The notes under the pieces were generated by a model. That model did not search any database and had not been told where the DNA came from. It worked only from the letters and a program-made list of their open reading frames with translations. Shown piece by piece: positions 9,229 to 16,683 of a stretch of DNA of 64,000 nucleotides (positions are counted from its first letter, which is position 1; every line of letters starts with the position of its first letter). Source of the DNA: Jiangella alkaliphila. Its GTDB lineage: Bacteria; Actinomycetota; Actinomycetes; Jiangellales; Jiangellaceae. The stretch is from positions 3,879,278-3,943,277 of the forward strand of contig NZ_LT629791.1 in NCBI RefSeq assembly GCF_900105925.1. Reading direction: 5' to 3'. The position numbers were made by a program, and so were the translations under genes.

Positions 9229-9293
9229 CCCGCCCATGATCATGTTCCCTGGCGGTCGCTGAGGCGCCGCCAGGGAACATGATCATGGGCGGG
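9229..9293. repeat. Long perfect palindrome with 27-bp arms
   Basis: Arms 9229-9255 and 9267-9293 are exact reverse complements, separated by an 11-base loop (TCGCTGAGGCG). The arm contains CCCATGATCATGTTCCCTGG. It lies near the middle of the two inverted structured repeats, so 8930-9660 is a nested palindromic region. It could be a strong bidirectional terminator, but there is no T tract and the neighbouring genes are more than 300 bases away on each side. A shorter CATGATCAT palindrome ends the gene at 34614. Confidence 0.85.
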
Positions 9294-9534
9294 GCAGCGG
9301 CGCCACGTGCACCTCACTCGGCTGGGGTGCTCCTCACTCGCCTGAGGGCCGTACTGGGGTCGGTTCGAGGTCGGGTGCGCATTTCTGGCGGGTGAGGTGC
9401 ACTTGCGGCGGGTGAAGAGGCCAGCGGAGGATGACCAACGGCGGAGTCGGTCCCCAGAACACCATCCAGGAAGGGCGAGCGGCCAGCGGACCAGAAGCAC
9501 AGCGAGCCTTGGAAGCCAGGGCCCATCTTTGGGG

Positions 9535-9660
9535 CGACCCCTGACGCTGCTGTACCGGGGGCGCGGGAGGCCGGGTCAAGCGGTCATCGTCGCGCGAAGC
9601 GCCCAATAGTCCGCTTGAGGCGGCCTCCCGCGCCCCCGACAATCGAAAGCGCAGGGGGCA
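9535..9660 (-). repeat. Structured repeat element, copy 2 (inverted)
   Basis: Reverse-orientation copy of the element at 8930-9056. The perfect 18-bp stem is 9556-9573 with 9621-9638 and the loop is 9574-9620. Read on the minus strand, the loop matches copy 1 at about 43 of 48 positions, including CCTCAAGCGGACT, TTGGGCGCTTCGCGC and CGATGACCGC. The stem differs from copy 1 at several positions, each compensated on the other arm. Flanking homology (GCCCCCTG...TTCGAT) continues outside the stem, and a weaker block containing ACCGACTCCGCCGTTGGT is also shared further in. Confidence 0.8.
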
Positions 9661-9817
9661 GGCCAACTCAGCAATACAGGCCAACGAGATCACACCAATC
9701 ACACCCGTCACCTGGGATAACTGTCGTCTCATGGAGACCTTGTCGGACCCTGCCCCTACCGTCGTGATCAGCGGGGAGGAGAGCTCGTCGCGGAAGGCGT
9801 GAGAGGGAGGGATGGTC

Positions 9818-10060
9818 ATGCACATCGACTGCGATCGCTGCGAGATGCGGGGCCTGGCGTGTTCGGACTGCGTGGTCTCGGTTCTCCTGGGGCCCATCGA
9901 CAGTGAGTTGGGCGGTGAGGAGCGCCAGGCGCTCGGCGTGCTCGCGGAGGCCGGTCTGGTGCCGCCGTTGCGTCTGGTCGTCACAGAGGGTGACGGCGCG
10001 GCGAGAAATTCGGCCGAAACCCCCGCCAGGGATTTGCGGGAGGCACGTGAGGCTGGCTAG
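9818..10060 (+). CDS. Small Cys-rich actinobacterial protein
   Basis: 80 aa; I do not know a function. The N-terminus carries HIDCDRCEMRGLACSDCVV, four cysteines as CxxC...CxxC within about 18 residues, which looks like a metal site. The rest (ELGGEERQALGVLAEAGLVPPLRL) resembles small conserved proteins seen before cell-wall hydrolase genes in other actinomycetes. The ATG was chosen for its GGAGG ribosome site seven bases upstream; another ATG two codons earlier overlaps that site. The NlpC/P60 gene follows 46 bases later. Confidence 0.7.
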   Translation: MHIDCDRCEMRGLACSDCVVSVLLGPIDSELGGEERQALGVLAEAGLVPPLRLVVTEGDGAARNSAETPARDLREAREAG

Positions 10061-10063
10061 GCT
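10034..10063 (+). promoter_or_regulatory. Candidate promoter for the NlpC/P60 gene
   Basis: TTGCGG, an 18-base spacer and TAGGCT match a housekeeping actinobacterial promoter. Transcription would begin near 10070 and give a leader of about 37 bases before the GTG start. The box overlaps the end of the Cys-rich gene, so the hydrolase could be expressed alone or with it. Confidence 0.4.
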
Positions 10064-10106
10064 CCCGGCCCAGGTGCCTGAATCCCGCCCCGAAGGAAGG
10101 ACCAGA

Positions 10107-11168
10107 GTGCCTGAGCCAGGTGGTCACCCCCGCCGTCCGCGCCGCGCGCTAGTCGCACTGTGCACCGCAGCCGTCAGCGTCACCGGGGGCATGACCCTCA
10201 TCACGCAGAGCAGCGCCGACCCGAAGCCGACGATCTCCGAGGTCAGGGAGCAGGTCGACGGCCTGTACCTGCAGGCGGAGCAGGCGACGGAGCGGTACAA
10301 CGCCGCTACCGACGAGCTCACCGAGGTGCAGCGACGCATCGAGCGGGCGCAGGCGTCGGTCGACCGGCAGCAGGAGGCGGTCGACACCGTCAGGGCGCAG
10401 ATCGGCGCTTACGCCGCGGCCACCTACCGGTCCGGTGGCATCGTCGACCCGACGCTGCAGACGCTGCTGGCCGAGAGTCCCGAGGAGTTCCTCGCGCAGG
10501 CCTCGGTCATGAACGCGTTCGCCGGGCAGCAGGCCGAGAGCCTGGCCAGCGCCGCCGACGTGAGCCGCAGCTACGAGACGGCCCGGCTGATGGCCGACGA
10601 GGAGATGACCCGCCAGCAGGCCATCGAGGCCACGCTCGAGACGGAGAAGGCGACCGTCGAGCAGCTGCTGGCCGACGCGCAGGAGATCCTCGACGAGCTC
10701 GAGGCCGAAGAGCTGGAGCAGCTCGAAGAGGACCGCGAAGAGAACTCCGAGATCCCCGACCGCGACGAGGACGACGAGGCCGAAGAGGACGAGGAGACGA
10801 CCGACCCGCCGCCGGTGTCCGGCCGGGCCGGCGTCGTCGTCGACTTCGCGTTGGCGCAGGTCGGCGAGCCGTACGCTTGGGGCGGCAACGGGCCGGGCAG
10901 CTGGGACTGCTCGGGTCTCACGTCCGCCGCCTGGGCCGAGGCCGGGGTGAGCCTGCCGCGCTCGTCCGGCTCCCAGATCGGCGTCGGCACCCGCGTCTCG
11001 AAGAGCCAGCTCGAGCCCGGTGACCTCGTGTTCTACTACAGCCCCATCAGCCATGTCGGCATCTACATCGGCGGCGGCGAGATCGTGCACGCCACCCACC
11101 CGGGCGACGTCGTGAGCGTCGACGACGTCGACCTCATGCCGTTCGCGGGTGCCACGCGGCCGGGCTGA
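10107..11168 (+). CDS. Secreted NlpC/P60 peptidoglycan endopeptidase with coiled-coil N-terminus
   Basis: 353-aa cell-wall hydrolase expected to cut peptide stems, like RipA/PcsB-type proteins. It has a basic N-terminus and hydrophobic signal segment (ALVALCTAAVSVTGGMTLI), two coiled-coil stretches at about residues 40-120 and 150-220, a very acidic linker (EEDREENSEIPDRDEDDE) and a C-terminal NlpC/P60 domain with catalytic Cys in WDCSGL, His in SHVGIYIG and a later HATHPG. The GTG start is preceded by GAAGGAAGG. A strong hairpin terminator follows. Such coiled-coil hydrolases are often regulated by FtsEX-like partners, none of which is encoded here. Confidence 0.93.
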   Translation: MPEPGGHPRRPRRALVALCTAAVSVTGGMTLITQSSADPKPTISEVREQVDGLYLQAEQATERYNAATDELTEVQRRIERAQASVDRQQEAVDTVRAQIGAYAAATYRSGGIVDPTLQTLLAESPEEFLAQASVMNAFAGQQAESLASAADVSRSYETARLMADEEMTRQQAIEATLETEKATVEQLLADAQEILDELEAEELEQLEEDREENSEIPDRDEDDEAEEDEETTDPPPVSGRAGVVVDFALAQVGEPYAWGGNGPGSWDCSGLTSAAWAEAGVSLPRSSGSQIGVGTRVSKSQLEPGDLVFYYSPISHVGIYIGGGEIVHATHPGDVVSVDDVDLMPFAGATRPG

Positions 11169-11193
11169 CCCACCACAGACTCAGAGAAGCACG

Positions 11194-11228
11194 AGAGCCG
11201 GGCGCCCATTGGGCGTCCGGCTCTTCTT
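11194..11228 (+). terminator. Rho-independent terminator after the NlpC/P60 gene
   Basis: AGAGCCGGGCGCCC (11194-11207) pairs with GGGCGTCCGGCTCT (11211-11224) with one G-U wobble and a three-base loop, followed by TCTT. It begins 25 bases after the stop codon. Confidence 0.85.
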
Positions 11229-11327
11229 CGTTCGGAGCGAATCCGGACGAGCCACCCGTGACGCCGTTGTCACGGGTGCCTCGCTCCACCGGTTGCTCTC
11301 GCGGTGCAACCGCTGATCGGTGCGACG

Positions 11328-11462
11328 TCAGCCGACGCTGATGGCGTGTGCCAACTGCCAGCTGATGAACCACGTGCCGGCCAGGATCACAGCGAACACG
11401 GCCAGCCGCATCAGAGCGCTCTCGATGCGCAGAGAACTCTGCTCTCGTAGTGCGTCACGCAT
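11328..11462 (-). CDS. 44-aa single-pass membrane peptide
   Basis: Reads MRDALREQSSLRIESALMRL followed by a hydrophobic span (AVFAVILAGTWFISWQLAHA) and ISVG: an amphipathic N-terminus plus one membrane helix. It is downstream of the two-component pair on the same strand, 210 bases from the regulator's stop. The gap carries an array of GTCAC motifs, so it may be a target of that system. No characterised homologue is recognised. A short CGGTTGC/GCAACCG hairpin lies beyond the stop (11290-11312). Confidence 0.6.
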   Translation of the reverse strand: MRDALREQSSLRIESALMRLAVFAVILAGTWFISWQLAHAISVG

Positions 11463-11595
11463 GGTCGACCACCCCCGGACATCTCAACCTCATACCGGCA
11501 GGTCAATTACCGGCCTACATCAAGGATGAGGTCAGATCACTTCGGGGTCGATGGAGCGAGCGTCTACTTACGTATCGACCGAACGGGGGAGGTGC

Positions 11596-11671
11596 GTCAC
11601 ACTCGGTGACGGCGCGTCACGCAGTGTCACACGAACGGCCCCGATGTCACGGCATCGCGTCCTGGTGTCAC
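11596..11671. promoter_or_regulatory. Phased GTCAC motif array
   Basis: GTCAC (or its complement GTGAC) occurs at 11596, 11606, 11616, 11626, 11646 and 11667: steps of 10, 10, 10, 20 and 21 bases, one helical turn or two. The array fills the start of the gap between the NarL-type regulator (ends 11673) and the small membrane peptide (starts 11462). The same pentamer recurs upstream of the kinase at 14023, 14044 and 14052. It looks like a set of same-face binding sites for a dimeric regulator, with the adjacent response regulator as the obvious candidate. Confidence 0.5.
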
Positions 11672-11672
11672 A

Positions 11673-12320
11673 TTACCCCGGATGCGCCTCGTCGCCATTG
11701 CTCAACAGCCCAGCTCGTACCGCGGCCATGATCGCCTGGGCCCGGTTGGAGGCGTTGAGCTTGTCGTAGAGCTTCGAGACGTGCGTCTTCGTGGTCGACT
11801 CGCTGATGTACAGCTTGCGGGCGATGCTCGACACGCCGAGGCCGTCGGCGAGCAGGTCGAGCACCTCGCGCTCGCGCCGCGTGAGCTGCGGCCCGGTGGG
11901 GTGCAGACGCCGCTGCATGGCCTCGGCCAGGCCGTCGGCGACGAACGCGGACGGGGTGGCGGCGGCGTGGCGGGCGGCGGCGACGACGTCGTCGCTGGGG
12001 GAGCTCTTCGGGACGAACGCCGAGGCGCCGGCGTCGAGCGCGCCGAACAGGTGGTCGTCGCCGGCATACATGGTGAGGATGACCAGGCCGATGTCGCCGC
12101 GGGTCTCCCGGAGCCGCTGCGCCAGCTCCAGGCCGCTGCCATCGGGAAGCCGGATGTCGATGACCGCCACCGTGGGCTGGGTCGCCTCGGCCAGCTTGTG
12201 CGCCTCGGCGACGGTGGCGGCCTCGCCGACCACGGTGAATCCGGCGTCGCGCTCGAAGGCGCGGCGCAGACCTTGGCGGATGAGCTCGTGGTCGTCCACG
12301 AGCATGACCGACATGGGCAC
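11673..12320 (-). CDS. NarL/LuxR-family response regulator
   Basis: 215 aa. A receiver domain (about 1-120) has the acidic pocket in MLVDDHE, the phospho-acceptor Asp in AVIDIRLPDG and Lys in FVPKSS. A C-terminal LuxR helix-turn-helix (about 148-205) reads LTRREREVLDLLADG...ISESTTKTHVSKLYDKL. It pairs with the kinase, whose stop is four bases upstream of the GTG start. The GTG (VPMSVML) is chosen for its GAGAGGGG ribosome site seven bases away; the internal ATG two codons on is possible. It probably acts on the GTCAC-containing regions flanking the pair. Confidence 0.94.
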   Translation of the reverse strand: MPMSVMLVDDHELIRQGLRRAFERDAGFTVVGEAATVAEAHKLAEATQPTVAVIDIRLPDGSGLELAQRLRETRGDIGLVILTMYAGDDHLFGALDAGASAFVPKSSPSDDVVAAARHAAATPSAFVADGLAEAMQRRLHPTGPQLTRREREVLDLLADGLGVSSIARKLYISESTTKTHVSKLYDKLNASNRAQAIMAAVRAGLLSNGDEAHPG

Positions 12321-12324
12321 GGTG

Positions 12325-13899
12325 TTACCCCTCTCCATGAGCAATGTTGCCGAGGGATACGTCGACGACCGTGCCGCCCTCGGGCCCTTCATCTATGTCG
12401 AGCTTTGCGCCGACCCGCCGGGCCCGCTCCGCCATGATCTCCAGACCGTAGCGGCCGCGTGGCAGCTCTCGCATGCCCATGCCGTCATCGACCACGCGGA
12501 TCTGCGCGTTGGGCGGGCTGACGTTCACGGTGACCCACAGGTTCTTCGCCTTGGCGTGCTTGCGCACGTTCGTGATGGCCTCCTGCCCGATGCGCAGCAG
12601 CTCGGCCTCGACCTCGGGACGCAGGCGGTCGTGCTCTTCCTGGTGCGCGAGATGCACCTTGAGCCCGGCCTGGGTGCCCACCTGACGGGCGTAGGCCGAC
12701 AGCGACGTGCCGAGGCCGCCGTCGTGGTCGAGGTCGCTGCGCAGGTCGAAGATCGAGTGCCGCAGGTTGGACAGGATGCGGGTGAGCTCCTGCCGCAGCG
12801 TGGTCGACAGCGACTTGGCGTCGGCGTCGGTGGTGCGGGCGATGAGATCGTCGACGAGGTAGCCCAGCGAGGTCAGCTCCTGGGCGATGCCGTCGTGGAT
12901 CTCGCGCGCCAGCCGGCGCCGCTCCTCGCGGGTGGCCAGTTCGCGCACCTCGTCGAAGAGCAGCGCGGTCTCCAGCCGCAGCGCGCCCTCGTCGGTGGAG
13001 CCGACGAGCAGCTGCAGCTCCTCGGACGAGACCTGGTCGGGCACGTCGGCGACGATGACGCCCATCGTGCGCGACCCGACCCGCAGCGGCAGCACGACGC
13101 GGTAGCCGCGCCGCCCGTTCGGGGTCCAGGCGGGCGTCTCGCTGCTCCACGCCTCGAGGACGACGGGGTCGCGCTCGGCGCCGAGCAGCCAGCCGTCGTC
13201 CTCGCCGCGGTGGGCGAGCGGGAACAGGTTGCCGCCCTCGCGCCGCACCAGCAGCGCGGCCCGGCGGACGGCGAGCGGCCCGGCGACGTGGTCGAGCAGG
13301 CCCTCCGCCAGCGTGCCGGGGTCGAGGCCGACGGACAGCCGGCGCGACACCACCCGCAGCTCGGACAGCAGCCGGTACGCGGCGGCGTAGCGCCCGCCGT
13401 CGGCGATCTGGATGCTGTCCAGCCGCAGCACCCATGCCCCGATGGCGCCGGTGGCGAAGATGATGACGACCCAGACGGAGACGCTGCCGAACGTGGGCAG
13501 CTCGATGAGGTTGCCACCGGCGAGGATGTTGCCGATGACCAGGCCGATCGCGCCGGTGAGCGTGGTGATGGCCGTGCCCATGATGCTGCCGGCCAGTCCG
13601 GCGGCGAACGCCGGCACCAGCAGGTACGGGAGCGCGAGGTACGCCTCGGGCAGCCCGAGACCGACGATGACCGAGGCCAGCGCCATCTCCGCGGCCACCC
13701 GTACGCGGGTGCGCGGGAGGATCCGTTCGGAGATCGCGGCCGCCAGCGCGACGAGGGCCAGCGCGCCGAGCCACCACCAGTCGGTGACGACGCTGCGGGC
13801 CGAGCCGGTCAGGGCGATGACGAGCGCGAGCATGCCGGGCCGCGCGACGGCCACGCCATGCCAATGACGCTGGACGGAATCGGGTGCCCACACACTCAC
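12325..13899 (-). CDS. NarL-type sensor histidine kinase with GAF domain
   Basis: About 524 aa. The N-terminal third has five or six hydrophobic segments (ALVALAAAISE, MALASVIVGLGL, GSIMGTAITTLTGAIGLVIG, VWVVIIFATGAIGAWVL). A GAF-like region covers about residues 190-330. A HisKA_3 domain has the phospho-His in LAREIHDGIAQEL, and a C-terminal ATPase domain shows QEAITNVRKHAKAK, DDGMGM and YGLEIMAERARRVG. It partners the downstream regulator. The start is uncertain: GTG at this position gives VSVWAPDSVQ; an ATG 17 codons upstream is open, but neither has a strong ribosome site. Confidence 0.9.
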   Translation of the reverse strand: MSVWAPDSVQRHWHGVAVARPGMLALVIALTGSARSVVTDWWWLGALALVALAAAISERILPRTRVRVAAEMALASVIVGLGLPEAYLALPYLLVPAFAAGLAGSIMGTAITTLTGAIGLVIGNILAGGNLIELPTFGSVSVWVVIIFATGAIGAWVLRLDSIQIADGGRYAAAYRLLSELRVVSRRLSVGLDPGTLAEGLLDHVAGPLAVRRAALLVRREGGNLFPLAHRGEDDGWLLGAERDPVVLEAWSSETPAWTPNGRRGYRVVLPLRVGSRTMGVIVADVPDQVSSEELQLLVGSTDEGALRLETALLFDEVRELATREERRRLAREIHDGIAQELTSLGYLVDDLIARTTDADAKSLSTTLRQELTRILSNLRHSIFDLRSDLDHDGGLGTSLSAYARQVGTQAGLKVHLAHQEEHDRLRPEVEAELLRIGQEAITNVRKHAKAKNLWVTVNVSPPNAQIRVVDDGMGMRELPRGRYGLEIMAERARRVGAKLDIDEGPEGGTVVDVSLGNIAHGEG

Positions 13900-14022
13900 A
13901 GGCGGCAGTTTGCCGTAAAACCTCGATCCGCGAGTTCCGAATCGCGGCATGTGCCCGTACTTCGAGACGTGAATTGGATCATGGAAACGTGATCTGTCCC
14001 ACAGGAAGGGTCGTTACTGGCA

Positions 14023-14056
14023 GTGACGGCTTCGAAGCGTGGTGTGACGCTGTGAC
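14023..14056. promoter_or_regulatory. GTGAC motifs upstream of the sensor kinase
   Basis: Three GTGAC pentamers at 14023, 14044 and 14052 (the last two within GTGTGACGCTGTGACACC) lie 120-160 bases upstream of the kinase start. They are the same motif as in the array at 11596-11671 and would fit autoregulation. The inference rests only on motif sharing. Confidence 0.3.
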
Positions 14057-14149
14057 ACCATCTCCGCTTCGAGTCGCGCGGGGGGCAGAAGTACGTTATG
14101 GGCCCGATTCGGCCGGTGCCATTCCGCCGCCGAAACGGACATCGCGGGC

Positions 14150-15394
14150 TCATCCGCGGGGGTCGGCGACGGCGCCGAGGAACAGGATCGTGCCGGTCCG
14201 GCTGTCGGAGATGGTGAACGCGAACGGCCGGTCCACCCGGAACTGCTGCCCGGCCGAGACGATCATGGCGCCACCCGTGACCGCGGCCGCCTCGGTGCCG
14301 GTCTCGTCGACCCGGATGTAGGTCTTCTGCGCGACGACGCTGAGGGCCGGGTTCACCGGCGACATCGGCGTGAAGTCGCCGCCGTCGAACGCGCTGCCCA
14401 TGCCGAGGGCGATGAGCGCGTCGTTGAGCTCGGCCTCCCACTCCAGCTCGAACCGCGGCAGCACCAGCTCGCTCACGTGCTGAGGGCGCAGCTCGGCGAC
14501 AGCTGCGGCCCACTCCGCGGCGTCGAGCGACGACAGCAGCTGCGGCAGGCTGGAGTCGGTGTCGGGGAGCAGGATCTCCATGGCGTACCGCTCGTCCTCG
14601 CCATAGGGGAGTCGCAGCATCTGGTAGCCGTCGCGTTGCACGACCAGAGGGACCGTGTCGGTGAGCTGCATGAGCGGCACCGTCACGGTGCGGCCGTCGG
14701 AGAGCCGGAAGCCGCCGTCGCGGGTGTCGTCCGGATCGAACGGGGTGGTCCAGGTGCCGAGGAAGTAGACGGCGTTCACGAGCGCGAGCACGGCGTTCGG
14801 GTTCGGCAGCCGGAGCTCCTCGGCGATGCCGTCGATGCGGTCCTCGGTCTGGTCCCGGACCCAGGCGTCGATCTCGTCGGCGGTCTCCTGCGACCCGAGA
14901 TTGGCCTCGTCGACGGTCGCGCCGAAGGAGTCGCGAGCGAAAGCCAGATAGTCGTCCTCGAACGGCACGCCCGGCTGCGCCCAGAGCGCGTTGGCGGTGG
15001 AGAGCGTGACGTCGTCGGTGTCGGCAAGCTCCCGCAGCAGCTCCCCGACCCGGACGTCGCGCGAGTCGTCGAGGTGCAGGACGGCGGCCATCTCATCCGC
15101 AGTCTGTCCGCCCGCGCCGGCCAGGACCATGGCCAACAGCGCGGCCGCGGACACCGGCGACGTGACCGTGTTCTCGCCTTCCTCGGCGAGCTGGCCGAGC
15201 AGATCGAAGCCGAACTGGTTGACCGAGGAGCCGACGGCGGCCGCGTCGCCCGGCGCGAGGTCGGCGACCAGTTCCATCCGGGCCGCAGCCGCGGCTGCGT
15301 CACCGGGCGAGTCCTCGGTCGACGCGTTCGTCCCGCAGGCGGCGAGCAGCAGAGCGCCGGCCAGGACGCCGGTGATCGGTCGGGTGGTCGGCAT
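14150..15394 (-). CDS. Serpin lipoprotein 1
   Basis: 414-aa serine protease inhibitor of the serpin fold, expected to be anchored outside the membrane: signal peptide with lipobox LLLAACGT. Serpin landmarks are present in order: NTVTSPVSAAALLAMVLAGA, NALWAQ, NAVYFLGTWTTPF, YAMEILLPD, LPRFELEWE, KTYIRVDETGTEAAAVTGG (hinge) and DRPFAFTISD. The hinge carries the small residues needed for loop insertion, so an inhibitory serpin is likely. The predicted scissile region (residues 376-379) reads AMIV before a conserved SAG. It is the last gene of a cytochrome b-serpin-serpin-serpin operon; the gap to serpin 2 is 24 bases. Confidence 0.95.
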   Translation of the reverse strand: MPTTRPITGVLAGALLLAACGTNASTEDSPGDAAAAAARMELVADLAPGDAAAVGSSVNQFGFDLLGQLAEEGENTVTSPVSAAALLAMVLAGAGGQTADEMAAVLHLDDSRDVRVGELLRELADTDDVTLSTANALWAQPGVPFEDDYLAFARDSFGATVDEANLGSQETADEIDAWVRDQTEDRIDGIAEELRLPNPNAVLALVNAVYFLGTWTTPFDPDDTRDGGFRLSDGRTVTVPLMQLTDTVPLVVQRDGYQMLRLPYGEDERYAMEILLPDTDSSLPQLLSSLDAAEWAAAVAELRPQHVSELVLPRFELEWEAELNDALIALGMGSAFDGGDFTPMSPVNPALSVVAQKTYIRVDETGTEAAAVTGGAMIVSAGQQFRVDRPFAFTISDSRTGTILFLGAVADPRG

Positions 15395-15418
15395 GGCTGC
15401 CCCCTTGGGGATGGTGTG

Positions 15419-16663
15419 TCAGCCGCGTGGATCGGTCACGGTGCCGAGGAACAGGATCGTGCCGGTCCGGCTGTCGGAGATGGTGAACGCGAACGGCCGG
15501 TCCACCCGGAAGCTGTTGCCCGCTGACTGCGCCATCATCCCGCCGGTGACGGCGGCCGCCTCGGTACCGGCCTCGTCGACCCGGATGTAGGTCTTCTGCA
15601 CCACGGTCTCGAGGAACGGGTTCTCCGGCGACATCGGGGTGAAGTCGCCGCCGCCGAACGCGCTCTCCATGCCGAGGGCGCGGAGTGATTCGTTGAGATC
15701 GGCCTTCCATTCCAGCTCGAACCGCGGCAGCGCCAGCTCGCTCACGTGCCGCTCCTGCAGCGCGCCGACGGCGGCGGCCCACTCGGCGGCGTCGAGCGAC
15801 GCGAGCAACTGCGGCAGGTCCGCGCCGTGGTCGGGCAGCAGGATCTCCATGGCGTACCGCTCGTCCTCGCCGTAGGGCAGCCGAGCCATCTGGTAGCCGT
15901 CGCGCTGGACGACCGGAACGGAGACGTCCGTGCTGTGCATGAGCGGCACATCGGCCGTGCTGCCGTCGGCCAGCAGGAACGGCTCGTCGCGGGTGTCGGC
16001 CGGGTCGAACTGGGTCGTCCAGGTGCCGAGGAAGTAGACGGCGTTGAGCAGCACCAGGACGGCGTCGCCGCTCGGCAGTCCGAGGTCTTCGGCGATGCCG
16101 TCGATGCGGTCCTCGGTCTGGTCGCGCACCCAGGCGTCGATCTCGTCGGCGGTCTCCTGCGACCCGAGGTCGGCGTCGTCGATCGTGGCGCCGAAGGAGT
16201 CGCGGGCGAAGGCCAGGTAGTTCTCCTCGAACGGGTAGCCGTCGCGCGCCCACAGCGCGTTGGCCACGGACAGGGTGACGTCGTCGGTGTCGGCCAGCTC
16301 GCGCAGCAGCGCGCCGACCCGGACGTCGCGCGAGTCGTCGAGGTGGAGGACAGCGGCCATCTCGTCCGCCGTCTGGCCGCCGGCACCGGCGAGCACCATG
16401 GCGAGCAGCGCGGCCGCGGAGACCGGCGACGTGACGGTGTTCTCGCCGTCCTCGGCGAGCTGGCCGAGCAGGTCGAAGCCGAACTGGTTGACGGACGAGC
16501 CGACGGCGCCGGCGTCGGCCGGATCGAGGTCGGCGACCAGCTGCAGGGGCAGCGCCGAGCCACCGCCGGTGCTCGAGCCGGAACCCGGCGACTCGGCCGT
16601 TCCGCAGGCCGCGGCCAGCAGCCCGCCGGCCAGGACGCCGGCGATCAGACGGGTGTACGACAT
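15419..16663 (-). CDS. Serpin lipoprotein 2
   Basis: 414 aa, same length and plan as serpin 1: lipobox LLAAACGT, a Gly/Ser-rich linker, then the serpin domain (NTVTSPVSAAALLAMVLAGA, NAVYFLGTWTTQF, LPRFELEWKADLN, KTYIRVDEAGTEAAAVTGG). The reactive loop has MMAQ at residues 376-379 before SAG, where serpin 1 has AMIV, so a different target protease is likely. The frame is open far upstream, but the ATG directly before the lipoprotein signal is the clear start. The gap to serpin 3 is 20 bases. A tandem duplicate of its neighbours. Confidence 0.95.
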   Translation of the reverse strand: MSYTRLIAGVLAGGLLAAACGTAESPGSGSSTGGGSALPLQLVADLDPADAGAVGSSVNQFGFDLLGQLAEDGENTVTSPVSAAALLAMVLAGAGGQTADEMAAVLHLDDSRDVRVGALLRELADTDDVTLSVANALWARDGYPFEENYLAFARDSFGATIDDADLGSQETADEIDAWVRDQTEDRIDGIAEDLGLPSGDAVLVLLNAVYFLGTWTTQFDPADTRDEPFLLADGSTADVPLMHSTDVSVPVVQRDGYQMARLPYGEDERYAMEILLPDHGADLPQLLASLDAAEWAAAVGALQERHVSELALPRFELEWKADLNESLRALGMESAFGGGDFTPMSPENPFLETVVQKTYIRVDEAGTEAAAVTGGMMAQSAGNSFRVDRPFAFTISDSRTGTILFLGTVTDPRG

Positions 16664-16683
16664 GGCTGCCCCCAAGGTGATGC

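Noticed and set aside
9960-10106. Possible c-di-AMP (ydaO-type) riboswitch before the NlpC/P60 gene
   Set aside because: Such riboswitches do precede these hydrolases in actinobacteria, but the required conserved segments are not visible, and most of the stretch is coding.
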